A DNA stretch of 6,823 bases from Bacilli bacterium (GTDB taxonomy: Bacteria; Bacillota_I; Bacilli_A; RFN20; CAG-288): the NCBI GenBank assembly GCA_900763245.1, contig CAAFJQ010000097.1, positions 1-6,823 on the forward strand, in the 5' to 3' direction. This document shows positions 1 through 6,457 of this stretch, in pieces; the stretch's first letter is position 1; each line of letters begins with the position of its first letter. Both the position numbers and the translations under genes were made by a program. Under the pieces are notes generated by a model, which saw nothing but the letters and a program-made list of their open reading frames with translations, was not told the DNA's origin and searched no databases.

Positions 1-5
1 GCCCT

Positions 6-30
6 TCAATACTTCGTACAAATGTATTGA
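6..30. repeat. 7-bp inverted repeat upstream of the cas9 operon
   Basis: TCAATAC (6-12) and GTATTGA (24-30) form a perfect 7-bp dyad around an 11-nt centre. It covers the place where a -35 element would lie for the plus-strand extended -10 at 37-45. It could be an operator, or the weak remains of a terminator for a gene left of the window, since a loosely T-rich stretch follows. Only the symmetry is seen; the role is inferred. Confidence 0.3.
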
Positions 31-36
31 TTACTT

Positions 37-45
37 TGTTATAAT
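37..45 (+). promoter_or_regulatory. Candidate cas operon promoter (extended -10)
   Basis: TGTTATAAT is a perfect extended -10 (TG, one base, TATAAT at 40-45). The -35 region (about 17-22, TACAAA) matches the consensus poorly, which an extended -10 can compensate for. The predicted start is near 52, so the cas9 mRNA would have a leader of about 124 nt running antisense through the entire tracrRNA gene. A weaker alternative nearer cas9 is TTGAAC (124-129), 18 bp, TATAGG (148-153). No other plus-strand promoter of similar quality was seen before cas9. Confidence 0.45.
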
Positions 46-54
46 AATTTCGAT

Positions 55-81
55 AAAAAAAGATTCTTCTTTCGAAGAATC
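55..81 (-). terminator. Intrinsic terminator of tracrRNA
   Basis: On the minus strand GATTCTTC (81-74), a GAAA tetraloop (73-70) and GAAGAATC (69-62) form an 8-bp perfect stem, followed at once by seven Ts (61-55). This is a textbook rho-independent terminator with a GNRA loop closed by C-G, and it doubles as the 3' terminal hairpin of the tracrRNA. The stem arm GATTCTTC is identical to repeat bases 23-30. Confidence 0.9.
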
Positions 82-140
82 AATTGCCTGTCAACACAGA
101 CTATGATGTGACAATACGTTTATTTGAACTTGTACTGCTA
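55..140 (-). ncRNA. tracrRNA
   Basis: This trans-activating RNA pairs with the repeat part of crRNA, is needed for RNase III processing, and anchors the guide in Cas9. Read on the minus strand, UUAGCAGUAC (141-132) pairs with repeat bases 9-18. A 4-nt bulge AAGU (131-128) follows, then UCAAAU (127-122), which pairs with repeat bases 1-6 including one G-U wobble. The opposing crRNA bulge is GA, so the GA/AAGU geometry is the same as in the S. pyogenes duplex. Next comes a nexus-like hairpin, UGUCA (113-109) with UGACA (93-89), extended inward by three pairs past a bulged U, and then the terminator hairpin. From the predicted start near 139-140 the RNA is only about 85 nt, a short form with little upper-stem pairing beyond repeat base 17. 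The 5' end is inferred from the promoter; the 3' end is well defined by the T run. Confidence 0.88.
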
Positions 141-145
141 ACATC

Positions 146-174
146 ATTATAGGGACAGGAGAAAGGGATTTCAA
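146..174 (-). promoter_or_regulatory. tracrRNA promoter
   Basis: On the minus strand TTGAAA (174-169) is separated by 17 bp from TATAAT (151-146): five of six -35 matches, a perfect -10 and ideal spacing for a housekeeping sigma factor. Transcription should start near 139-140, right at the anti-repeat. The -35 lies immediately before the cas9 start codon, and the spacer contains the cas9 ribosome binding site, so the tracrRNA promoter and the cas9 translation start share the same bases. Confidence 0.75.
157..168 (+). promoter_or_regulatory. cas9 ribosome binding site
   Basis: Two purine-rich candidates precede the ATG at 176: AAAGGGA (162-168), 7 nt away, and AGGAG (157-161), 14 nt away. The nearer has better spacing and the farther the better match to anti-Shine-Dalgarno. 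Both support the ATG at 176, which also places the RuvC-I aspartate at residue 10 as in well-studied Cas9 proteins. Confidence 0.6.
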
Positions 175-175
175 G

Positions 176-3100
176 ATGGATAAGAAATTTTATTTAGGGC
201 TCGACATTGGAACTGATTCTGTCGGCTGGGCTGTCACTGATGAAAACTACAACCTCATCCGTAAACAAGGAAAGCATCTCTGGGGAGCAAGACTTTTCCC
301 AGAAGCCAGTGATGCCAGTACAAGAAGAAGCAACAGAGAAGCGAGAAGAAGACTTCAAAGAAGACGCTGGAGAATTGTTCTTCTTCAGGAACTGTTTAAT
401 GATGAAATGAATAAGGTTGATCCTAATTTCTTTGCTAGATTGAACAATTCCGCATTATTGGAATCTGATAAAGAGGAGAAAGATCGCACTCCTTATCTTC
501 TTTTCAATGACAATGGTTATACCGATAAAAACTACATGAAGAAATATCCGACTATTTATCATCTCAGGCAGGAGATGATAAACAATCCAGATCATCAATA
601 TGATATCCGTGAAATCTATTTGGTTATGGCCCACATGATCAAGTATCGCGGCAACTTCCTGACTGATGGTGAAATCTCAAGTGAGGGCATTGAAAACAAT
701 ACTCAGAATATCGTTTCAGCTTTCACGGATTTAGATAATGAATTAAGAGAGCTTCTTGAAGATGGAGAAGATTTTGTACCGTTCGATTGCACAGAAGATA
801 TCGCAAAGAAGTTATTAAGTGTTTTTGAAAAAGAAACAAGATCAAGATATCTTGCCGATGAAATCTTAAAAGAATTCGGAAAAACTGATTTTTCCACTTT
901 ACAGAAGAATCTTATCAAATTGATTTCGGGTTCAAAGATGCAAGTCGGGGCCTTATATCCAAGAATCAAGGAAGAGGATGAAGAAATCAGCAAGACAAGT
1001 TTAGAATTAGATAGTGATAATCTCGAAGAGACCTTAAACAAGCTTGCCGAAACATTGACGGATTCTGAGATTGCCATTATCAACACCTGCTACTCTTTGT
1101 ATTCCTTCCGTATCTTAATCAACTTGCTGAAAGGCAAACACTATATTTCTGATGCCATGGTTGAAGTCTATAACACCCATAGAGAACAACTGAAGATATT
1201 AAAAGCTTTAGTCAAACGTTATAACCCATCCGAATTCAATCATTTCTTCGTCAAGTATCTCGAAAAGGATGGCAAAGGCTATCGTAAGAATTATGTCAAT
1301 TACATCGGCATGACACAGAAAGGAAGACATAAAATCCGTTTGCCTCATTCCACCAATCAAGAGGATTTGTACAAGGCTATTAAGTCTTTGCTTCCTTTCG
1401 ATAAACTGAATGATGAAACTTTCCCTTGGCAGGATGATGATAAGAAGAAGATGCAGGATATTCTTACCGCATTGGAAGCAAAGGCTTATCTGCCTAGACA
1501 GAATGCCAAAGAAAATGGTGTCTTCCCTTATCAGCTCAACAAGAATGAAATGAATAAGATCATCGATAATCAAAAGAAGTATTATCCGTTCCTCGGTGAA
1601 ACTTCTGCTGATTATCTCAATCCCAATAAGCAATCATACAAATTGATTTCCCTTTTGGAATTCAAGATTCCGTATTTTGTCGGTCCTCTTTCCAATAAGA
1701 TGACAGAAGATGATGAAGACAAGGAATCCAATTTCTGGATGGAAAGGAAACAAGAAGGAAAGATCACTCCTTGGAACTTCCACGAGATGATTGATGAGGA
1801 TAAGACTGCTGCCGGATTCATTGAGAGAATGAAGAACGCCTGTACTTATATCATTGGAGAAGCCACACTTCCTAAATGTTCCTTGCTCTACAGCGAATAC
1901 ATGTTATTGAATGAAATCAATAACTGGACAATCAATAATCAAGGATTGACCAAGGAGGTCAAAGAATACCTAATTGAGAATCTCTATACCAAGTCTTCCA
2001 GAACACCAACCTTAAGAAACATCGAAGAATGTTTGAAATGCTACTATAAACAATCTGTTGAAGTTCTCACTAAAACAGGAAAAGAACTGAAGTCTGAGGA
2101 CATTCACGCTAACTTAAAGTCATTTGTCGATATGGCAGATGATAGAGCATTCGGTCCTGAATTCTATAAAGATCAAAAGAAATATGATTTGGCAGAAGAA
2201 GTCATCTTCACCATCACAATGTTTGAAGACAAGGATTTGAAGAAAAAGAAATTGGAAAGTCTTAAATTGACTCCTGTTCAGATCAAGTATTTCATGGGAT
2301 TGAAATACAAAGAATGGGGTAAACTTTCCAAGAAGCTTTTGAATGGATTGACTACAGAATTGACAAACACTTCTACTGGTGAAGTATTTGATTACACTGT
2401 CATTGATTTGATGAGAGACTTCCCATTGAATCTCATGGAGATTTTAGAGACAAATGACAGCGAGTATACATTCCGTGAACAGATCTCCGCACTGAATCAG
2501 GAAACAATGCCTGGAAGAGATAGTCTGATTGAATCTTCTTACGCATCTCCAGCTATGAAGAGAGCTGTCAGACAGACATTTAAGATTATTGATGAGCTCA
2601 AGCAAATTCTTCATATCGATCACTTTGACACATTCTTTGTAGAATGCACCAGAAGAGATGATCAGAAAAATGTTCGTAAATCATCCAGAAAGAAACAGTT
2701 ACAAGAACTCTTAGCTAATATCAAGCTTGAAGAGTTGGCAGATAAGGATGATTTAGAGAAATTGCTAGAAAATAAATCCGAAGCTGACTTAAGAAGAAAG
2801 AAGCTCTTCCTTTACTTCATGCAGATGGGACGTTCTGTTTATACAGGTGAAATCATCGATCTCAATCGATTAGATAAAGATTATGATATCGATCACATCA
2901 TTCCTCAGGCAAAACTGAAGGATGACAGTTTCCTCAATACTGTTTTAGTCGAAAAAGACGTCAACAACAGAAAACAGGATACTTATCCTCTTCCTTCAAA
3001 CGTTTTGACGGAAAAAGGAAGAGAATGGGTCAAGAAACTGAATGGTCTAAAAGGAAAAGATAAGACATTCCAGCTCATGCCTGCAGATAAGATGAACCGC

Positions 3101-4519
3101 ATCTTAAGACCTACAACAAAGCCTTTAGAAGATGAGGAATTGGTCGGCTTTGTCAACAGACAGTTGACAATGACAGACCAATCCGTCAAAGCAGTCTGTG
3201 AAATTCTAAGAGAGACCGAAAAAGAATCAAAGATTGTCTTCTCCAAAGCCAGCAACGTATCTGAATTCAGAAATGTATTCGGATTGACAAAATGCCGTGA
3301 AATCAATGATTTCCACCATGCCAATGACGCCTATCTCAATATCGTTGTCGGCAATGTCTACGATAAGGTCTTCACCAGTCGTTTTACAGTCAAATTGTTC
3401 CGTGAACATTTTGACGATAATAGAAGCTGGAAGATTGATGTTAAAAACCTCTTTAAACGTGATGAATATGCCTACAACATCATCAATGCTGGTAAGTGTG
3501 TATGGAAAGCAAAGTATTATCAGGACGACAAGAAAGAAATCGAAGATGATACTTCAACTGGAACTATCGATTTAGTCAGGAAAACTCTGTCTTGGAATGA
3601 TCCGATGGTTACACAGATGTTGTTTACACAAAGTGCAAAACAAGGCTTCTTCAACAAGATATCTTTGCATTCTGCAAAAGAAGGAAGCGCAGCATTCCCG
3701 CTTAAATTAAAGGCTCCTTTCAATTCAGAAGGCTGGGAGAAGAAATATGGCGGTTATAGCGACTTAAGTGCACCATATTTCATGCTAGTGGAATCTGATG
3801 GAAAGAAAGGAGAAAAGAAATACACATTAGAGAACATTCCTTCTATTTTCCTTGCTTCAATGGATACAGAAGAGAAGAAGCTTAAGTTCTTAACTGAAAA
3901 CTATAAGTTAAAGAACCCAAAGATTGTTCTTGATAAATTACTTATCAGAACAATAATTGAGTTCCCTCACGATGATGGTAAAGTCAGAGTCGGAATTTCC
4001 GGTAAGAGTGGAAATAATGTCACTTTCGTCAACTTAAGCCAAATGGCATTCTCTGATAAAGATATGGTTAATTACTTCAAACAAATATCTAAAGTCCTTG
4101 GAATTAATAATCCTGCCGCTAAAAAGATAGATGAATCCGCATTAGCAGACAAAGAAACAATCATAAGTAACAATATAACAATCAACAAAGAAAATAATAT
4201 GATTGCTTTCGAATATCTGCAAAATAATTTCTTGAATAAAGGTTGCTTGAAGAATCTCCCTGGTTTAGGTAACAAAGTTGTAGCCTGTTCCGAATCAAAA
4301 GAGTTATTTGATACACTCTCTCTTATCAACCAAATGAAGACATTGATTGAAATCATCAAATTGGGCGGACACAACACCCCCTCATCAGATTTAACAGCCA
4401 TAAATCTAAAGAAAATGGGAAATATGTATCTCTCTTGTTCGAAAGAATTGCCTCACCCATTCCGTATCATCAGACAATCACCAACCGGCTTCTACGAAAA
4501 AGTACTATTTGAGAAATAA
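176..4519 (+). CDS. cas9: CRISPR-associated endonuclease Cas9, type II-A
   Basis: Cas9 is the RNA-guided nuclease that cuts both strands of invading DNA; in II-A systems it also helps select spacers. RuvC-I is at residues 5-22 (LGLDIGTDSVGWAV, D10). The arginine-rich bridge helix is at about 49-73. The REC lobe runs to about 800. RuvC-II has E823 in FFVECTRRD. HNH has D906 and H907 in DIDHIIPQ, with N930 or N931 as the third residue. RuvC-III has HHANDAYLN with H1048 and D1051. The PAM-interacting region fills the C-terminus, ending in QSPTGFYE (1434-1441). All nuclease residues are present, so both cuts are expected. At 1447 residues it is longer than S. pyogenes Cas9 (1368); about 61 of the 79 extra residues lie before E823, mostly in REC. 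The position of the S. pyogenes PAM arginines reads NLKKMG (1410-1415), so a different PAM is likely. It is the first gene of the operon. Confidence 0.98.
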   Translation: MDKKFYLGLDIGTDSVGWAVTDENYNLIRKQGKHLWGARLFPEASDASTRRSNREARRRLQRRRWRIVLLQELFNDEMNKVDPNFFARLNNSALLESDKEEKDRTPYLLFNDNGYTDKNYMKKYPTIYHLRQEMINNPDHQYDIREIYLVMAHMIKYRGNFLTDGEISSEGIENNTQNIVSAFTDLDNELRELLEDGEDFVPFDCTEDIAKKLLSVFEKETRSRYLADEILKEFGKTDFSTLQKNLIKLISGSKMQVGALYPRIKEEDEEISKTSLELDSDNLEETLNKLAETLTDSEIAIINTCYSLYSFRILINLLKGKHYISDAMVEVYNTHREQLKILKALVKRYNPSEFNHFFVKYLEKDGKGYRKNYVNYIGMTQKGRHKIRLPHSTNQEDLYKAIKSLLPFDKLNDETFPWQDDDKKKMQDILTALEAKAYLPRQNAKENGVFPYQLNKNEMNKIIDNQKKYYPFLGETSADYLNPNKQSYKLISLLEFKIPYFVGPLSNKMTEDDEDKESNFWMERKQEGKITPWNFHEMIDEDKTAAGFIERMKNACTYIIGEATLPKCSLLYSEYMLLNEINNWTINNQGLTKEVKEYLIENLYTKSSRTPTLRNIEECLKCYYKQSVEVLTKTGKELKSEDIHANLKSFVDMADDRAFGPEFYKDQKKYDLAEEVIFTITMFEDKDLKKKKLESLKLTPVQIKYFMGLKYKEWGKLSKKLLNGLTTELTNTSTGEVFDYTVIDLMRDFPLNLMEILETNDSEYTFREQISALNQETMPGRDSLIESSYASPAMKRAVRQTFKIIDELKQILHIDHFDTFFVECTRRDDQKNVRKSSRKKQLQELLANIKLEELADKDDLEKLLENKSEADLRRKKLFLYFMQMGRSVYTGEIIDLNRLDKDYDIDHIIPQAKLKDDSFLNTVLVEKDVNNRKQDTYPLPSNVLTEKGREWVKKLNGLKGKDKTFQLMPADKMNRILRPTTKPLEDEELVGFVNRQLTMTDQSVKAVCEILRETEKESKIVFSKASNVSEFRNVFGLTKCREINDFHHANDAYLNIVVGNVYDKVFTSRFTVKLFREHFDDNRSWKIDVKNLFKRDEYAYNIINAGKCVWKAKYYQDDKKEIEDDTSTGTIDLVRKTLSWNDPMVTQMLFTQSAKQGFFNKISLHSAKEGSAAFPLKLKAPFNSEGWEKKYGGYSDLSAPYFMLVESDGKKGEKKYTLENIPSIFLASMDTEEKKLKFLTENYKLKNPKIVLDKLLIRTIIEFPHDDGKVRVGISGKSGNNVTFVNLSQMAFSDKDMVNYFKQISKVLGINNPAAKKIDESALADKETIISNNITINKENNMIAFEYLQNNFLNKGCLKNLPGLGNKVVACSESKELFDTLSLINQMKTLIEIIKLGGHNTPSSDLTAINLKKMGNMYLSCSKELPHPFRIIRQSPTGFYEKVLFEK

Positions 4520-4524
4520 CCATC

Positions 4525-5403
4525 ATGAGCTTCAGAACGGTAAAAATAAATGGCCGCTGCAAACTTGAAACCTCCATGGGATATCTGGTCTATAGAAGCG
4601 ATAAAGAAGTTAAGATTCTAATCGACGAAATCAACATGCTGATTATCGAAAATCAGCAAGTGTGCATAACGTCCGCCCTTATCGCCAGCCTTATCGAGCA
4701 TAAGGTAAGGATTGTGTTCTGTGATACAGAACACAATCCAGCCGGCGAAGTCGTTCCTTATGGTATTTGTTATGATAGTCCAGCCAAAATCAAAAAACAG
4801 TTTGCATGGAATGAGGCCACGAAGGATTTCGTGTGGCAAAAAATCGTCAAGCAGAAGATTTACAATCAGGCAGTGGTTTTAAAAGAACTCAATAAAGAAG
4901 AGGCGTTTTCCTTATTGATGAGATACTATGAAGAAGTAACTCCAGGTGATACAACCAATCGTGAAGGCCTGGCCGCAAAGGCGTATTTCGCAGCATTATT
5001 CGGAAACAACTTTGACAGGCGTTCGAAATCTTTTAAAGTAAACACATATTTAAATTATGGATACCAAATACTGCTTGCGGCAGTAAACAGAGCGATTTCA
5101 GTTTATGGATATCTTACCGCAGTCGGCATACATCATAAAGGAGAACAAAACCAATTCAATCTAGGCTGTGACATCATGGAACCATTCAGACCATTCATCG
5201 ATTATGCAGTAGTAATGGGGACTATCAAAGAAGATGATTTCAAGAGACAACTGATAAATCTATTGTCCACTGTCATCATCTATGATGACAAGAATACAAT
5301 CATGGATAACGCCATCACCTTCTATGTACACGATGTCTTAAAAGCCTTGGAAAAAGATGACACAACAATCATGAAGGAATTAACAAGAAATGGGAAATTA
5401 TAG
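4525..5403 (+). CDS. cas1: CRISPR integrase Cas1, type II
   Basis: Cas1 is the catalytic subunit of the Cas1-Cas2 integrase that inserts new spacers at the leader end of the array. The 292 residues match the family length. An N-terminal beta domain is followed by the helical catalytic domain. The three metal ligands are visible: E147 (TNREGLAAKAYF), H204 (GIHHKGEQNQFNLGCD) and E219 (DIMEPFRPFID), almost the same numbers as in S. pyogenes Cas1 (149, 205, 220). CDTEHNP (66-72) is another familiar type II Cas1 segment. The start is 5 nt after the cas9 stop, with only a weak purine stretch (GAGAAA, 4511-4516), so translation is probably coupled to cas9. The end overlaps cas2. The first third of the gene is unusually rich in perfect stem-loops (see 4637-4739). 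Confidence 0.97.
   Translation: MSFRTVKINGRCKLETSMGYLVYRSDKEVKILIDEINMLIIENQQVCITSALIASLIEHKVRIVFCDTEHNPAGEVVPYGICYDSPAKIKKQFAWNEATKDFVWQKIVKQKIYNQAVVLKELNKEEAFSLLMRYYEEVTPGDTTNREGLAAKAYFAALFGNNFDRRSKSFKVNTYLNYGYQILLAAVNRAISVYGYLTAVGIHHKGEQNQFNLGCDIMEPFRPFIDYAVVMGTIKEDDFKRQLINLLSTVIIYDDKNTIMDNAITFYVHDVLKALEKDDTTIMKELTRNGKL
4637..4658 (+). repeat. 8-bp stem-loop inside cas1
   Basis: TGCTGATT (4637-4644) and AATCAGCA (4651-4658) form a perfect 8-bp stem with a 6-nt loop. It is the first of several consecutive hairpins in the 5' third of cas1. The fold is read directly from the sequence; any role is unknown. Confidence 0.55.
4689..4739 (+). repeat. Tandem stem-loops inside cas1, one with a 14-bp stem
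   Basis: CCTTAT (4689-4694) pairs with ATAAGG (4700-4705) across a 5-nt loop. Three bases later GGATTGTGTTCTGT (4709-4722) pairs perfectly with ACAGAACACAATCC (4726-4739) across GAT. The second stem is 14 bp with no mismatch, and its centre is exactly the codon for D67 of Cas1. No T run follows on either strand, so it is not an intrinsic terminator. The encoded segment (RIVFCDTEHNP) looks like normal Cas1, so the dyad must come from codon choice. It could act on the mRNA (RNase III site, ribosome pausing, stability) or as a DNA-binding dyad. Confidence 0.75.
4818..4833 (+). repeat. Further small stem-loop inside cas1
   Basis: CACGAA (4818-4823) pairs with TTCGTG (4828-4833) around a GGAT loop; an alternative register pairs GCCAC (4816-4820) with GTGGC (4833-4837). 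It is short enough to be chance alone, but it continues the run of hairpins that starts at 4637. Confidence 0.35.
5374..5378 (+). promoter_or_regulatory. cas2 ribosome binding site inside cas1
   Basis: AAGGA lies 11 nt before the cas2 ATG at 5390, within the end of cas1. It supports the upstream start over the internal ATG at 5408. Confidence 0.5.
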
Positions 5404-5713
5404 ATATATGAGATCAATATTAATGTTTGACCTTCCTGTCCTCAAAGCTAAACAACGAAGAGAATATAGAAAGTTCGTTAAATACCTAAAAACACAGGGA
5501 TTCATTATGTTCCAGGAATCTATCTATATAAAGCTATCCGTAAATGAATCCGCAGTTAAAAACATCAGAGATGCCATTCAAAGACATGTTCCACCAGAAG
5601 GCTTTGTATCCATGCTTACAATCACAGAAAAGCAATTTGCAAATATTGATCTTCTGTTAGGAGAATTCCAAACCGATGTCATCAACTCAGACGAAAGAAC
5701 AATCGAATTATGA
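5390..5713 (+). CDS. cas2: CRISPR-associated protein Cas2, type II
   Basis: Cas2 is the small dimeric subunit that bridges two Cas1 dimers in the spacer integrase. Its 107 residues have the ferredoxin-like pattern, with the first strand MRSILMFDLPV carrying the conserved aspartate D14 and a later strand FVSMLTITEKQF. The segment TITEKQFANI and the closing NSDERTIEL resemble S. pyogenes Cas2 closely. The start at 5390 keeps the N-terminal YRYMR motif seen in that family; starting at 5408 would remove it. The gene overlaps the cas1 end by 14 nt in another frame and shares ATGA with csn2, so the three proteins are probably made by coupled translation. Cas2 here is most likely structural; nuclease activity is not required for acquisition in studied systems. 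Confidence 0.96.
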   Translation: MGNYRYMRSILMFDLPVLKAKQRREYRKFVKYLKTQGFIMFQESIYIKLSVNESAVKNIRDAIQRHVPPEGFVSMLTITEKQFANIDLLLGEFQTDVINSDERTIEL

Positions 5714-6408
5714 AGGTACTGAAGCACCAATATATAGACCAAGACATAGAACTAGGGAATGGTTCTATTTATAATCTTGTCATTCAAAACCCACAATATC
5801 TCAGAAGGTTTCTATATTCTTTAGAAGATCAGATTTCTGATGGCGATGACTTCTTCCTTCTTGCAGAGAAAGGAAAACAAAAAGACTTATCAAAAGAGGG
5901 TTTCATCATCTGGAATCCACTAAAGATTGAGGTTGATCAAAAGAAGCTAGATACAATCATCCAAAAGGACTTAGCTGTTCATACAACTCAAAGCCAAAAG
6001 GAAGAGTATCAGCTGCTGTTGCAAAAAATCAACGAATACATTGAGTCATTAAGCTTTTCCTATTCCTTGCCTTTGACTTTCCAAAGTGAGCTGACTTTAC
6101 AGAATTTCTTAAAAGCCGTATCCTTATCCACAATAGAAGAACCTGAAGAGTTTCTTCAGAAGATTCTCTTCCAAATCAAGAAAATAGCATTCGGTTTCTC
6201 TTACGATATATTCTTTTTCCTTAATCTTCATGACTATCTTTCTGAAGAAGAAATGAACATCTTCATGAAGGAAATGAAGAGCATGGAATTGTTTCCAGTA
6301 TTGATTTCAAGCCATCTACCATCCTATAAAATCGATGATGAATTTGTCATTATCATCGATCAGGATCTATGTGAGCTTCATATTGATTCTGAAGTGGGAA
6401 AATCTTAA
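5710..6408 (+). CDS. csn2: CRISPR-associated protein Csn2 (type II-A marker)
   Basis: Csn2 defines subtype II-A. In known members it forms a calcium-dependent tetrameric ring that slides onto double-stranded DNA ends, and it works with Cas1, Cas2 and Cas9 in spacer acquisition. The 232-residue length fits the short Csn2 family (S. pyogenes about 220). The N-terminal half is a degenerate nucleotide-binding-like fold without a Walker A motif. Its middle is helical (about 78-115), and a hydrophobic strand IAFGFSYDIFFFLNLHDYLS (about 158-178) precedes FPVLISSHLP and FVIIIDQDLCELHI near the end, matching the family's closing beta strands. Assignment rests on this pattern and position, because Csn2 diverges quickly. 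It starts in the ATGA overlap with cas2 and has no clear ribosome binding site. Its last codons appear to contain the promoter of the array. Confidence 0.9.
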   Translation: MKVLKHQYIDQDIELGNGSIYNLVIQNPQYLRRFLYSLEDQISDGDDFFLLAEKGKQKDLSKEGFIIWNPLKIEVDQKKLDTIIQKDLAVHTTQSQKEEYQLLLQKINEYIESLSFSYSLPLTFQSELTLQNFLKAVSLSTIEEPEEFLQKILFQIKKIAFGFSYDIFFFLNLHDYLSEEEMNIFMKEMKSMELFPVLISSHLPSYKIDDEFVIIIDQDLCELHIDSEVGKS

Positions 6409-6411
6409 AAT
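6383..6411 (+). promoter_or_regulatory. Candidate pre-crRNA promoter
   Basis: TTGATT (6383-6388), a 17-bp spacer and TAAAAT (6406-6411) match the housekeeping consensus at four and five of six positions. The -35 and spacer lie within the csn2 end and the -10 begins at its stop codon. Predicted start is near 6418, which would give a short leader RNA of about 40 nt before repeat 1, beginning just at the leader anti-repeat. Read-through from the cas operon is also possible, as no terminator follows csn2. Confidence 0.5.
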
Positions 6412-6457
6412 ATTGGTAGATTTAGCAGAAAAGCGCCTCAAAACGACAATATTTGAG
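6409..6457 (+). promoter_or_regulatory. CRISPR leader with II-A leader anchoring sequence
   Basis: These 49 bp between csn2 and repeat 1 direct new spacers to this end of the array. The last seven bases are ATTTGAG (6451-6457), the motif known at the leader-repeat junction of many II-A loci and recognised by Cas1-Cas2. The leader also contains ATTTAGCAG (6420-6428) and CTCAAA (6437-6442), together a two-part anti-repeat complementary to repeat bases 12-20 and 2-7. AAATATTG (6408-6415) and CAATATTT (6447-6454) form an 8-bp inverted repeat that brackets the leader and overlaps the anchoring motif. Confidence 0.85.

Noticed and set aside
1..54. End of an upstream protein gene at the left edge
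   Set aside because: One frame stops at 28-30 after nine codons and another stays open to about 106 through the tracrRNA gene, but neither shows a recognisable protein.
703..4401. Several antisense or alternate-frame open frames of 60-141 codons within cas9
   Set aside because: They are shadows of the cas9 frame, with hydrophobic low-complexity translations, no ribosome binding sites and no recognisable family.
5408..5713. Shorter cas2 beginning at the ATG at 5408
   Set aside because: The upstream start keeps the YRYMR motif shared with S. pyogenes Cas2 and has an AAGGA site before it.
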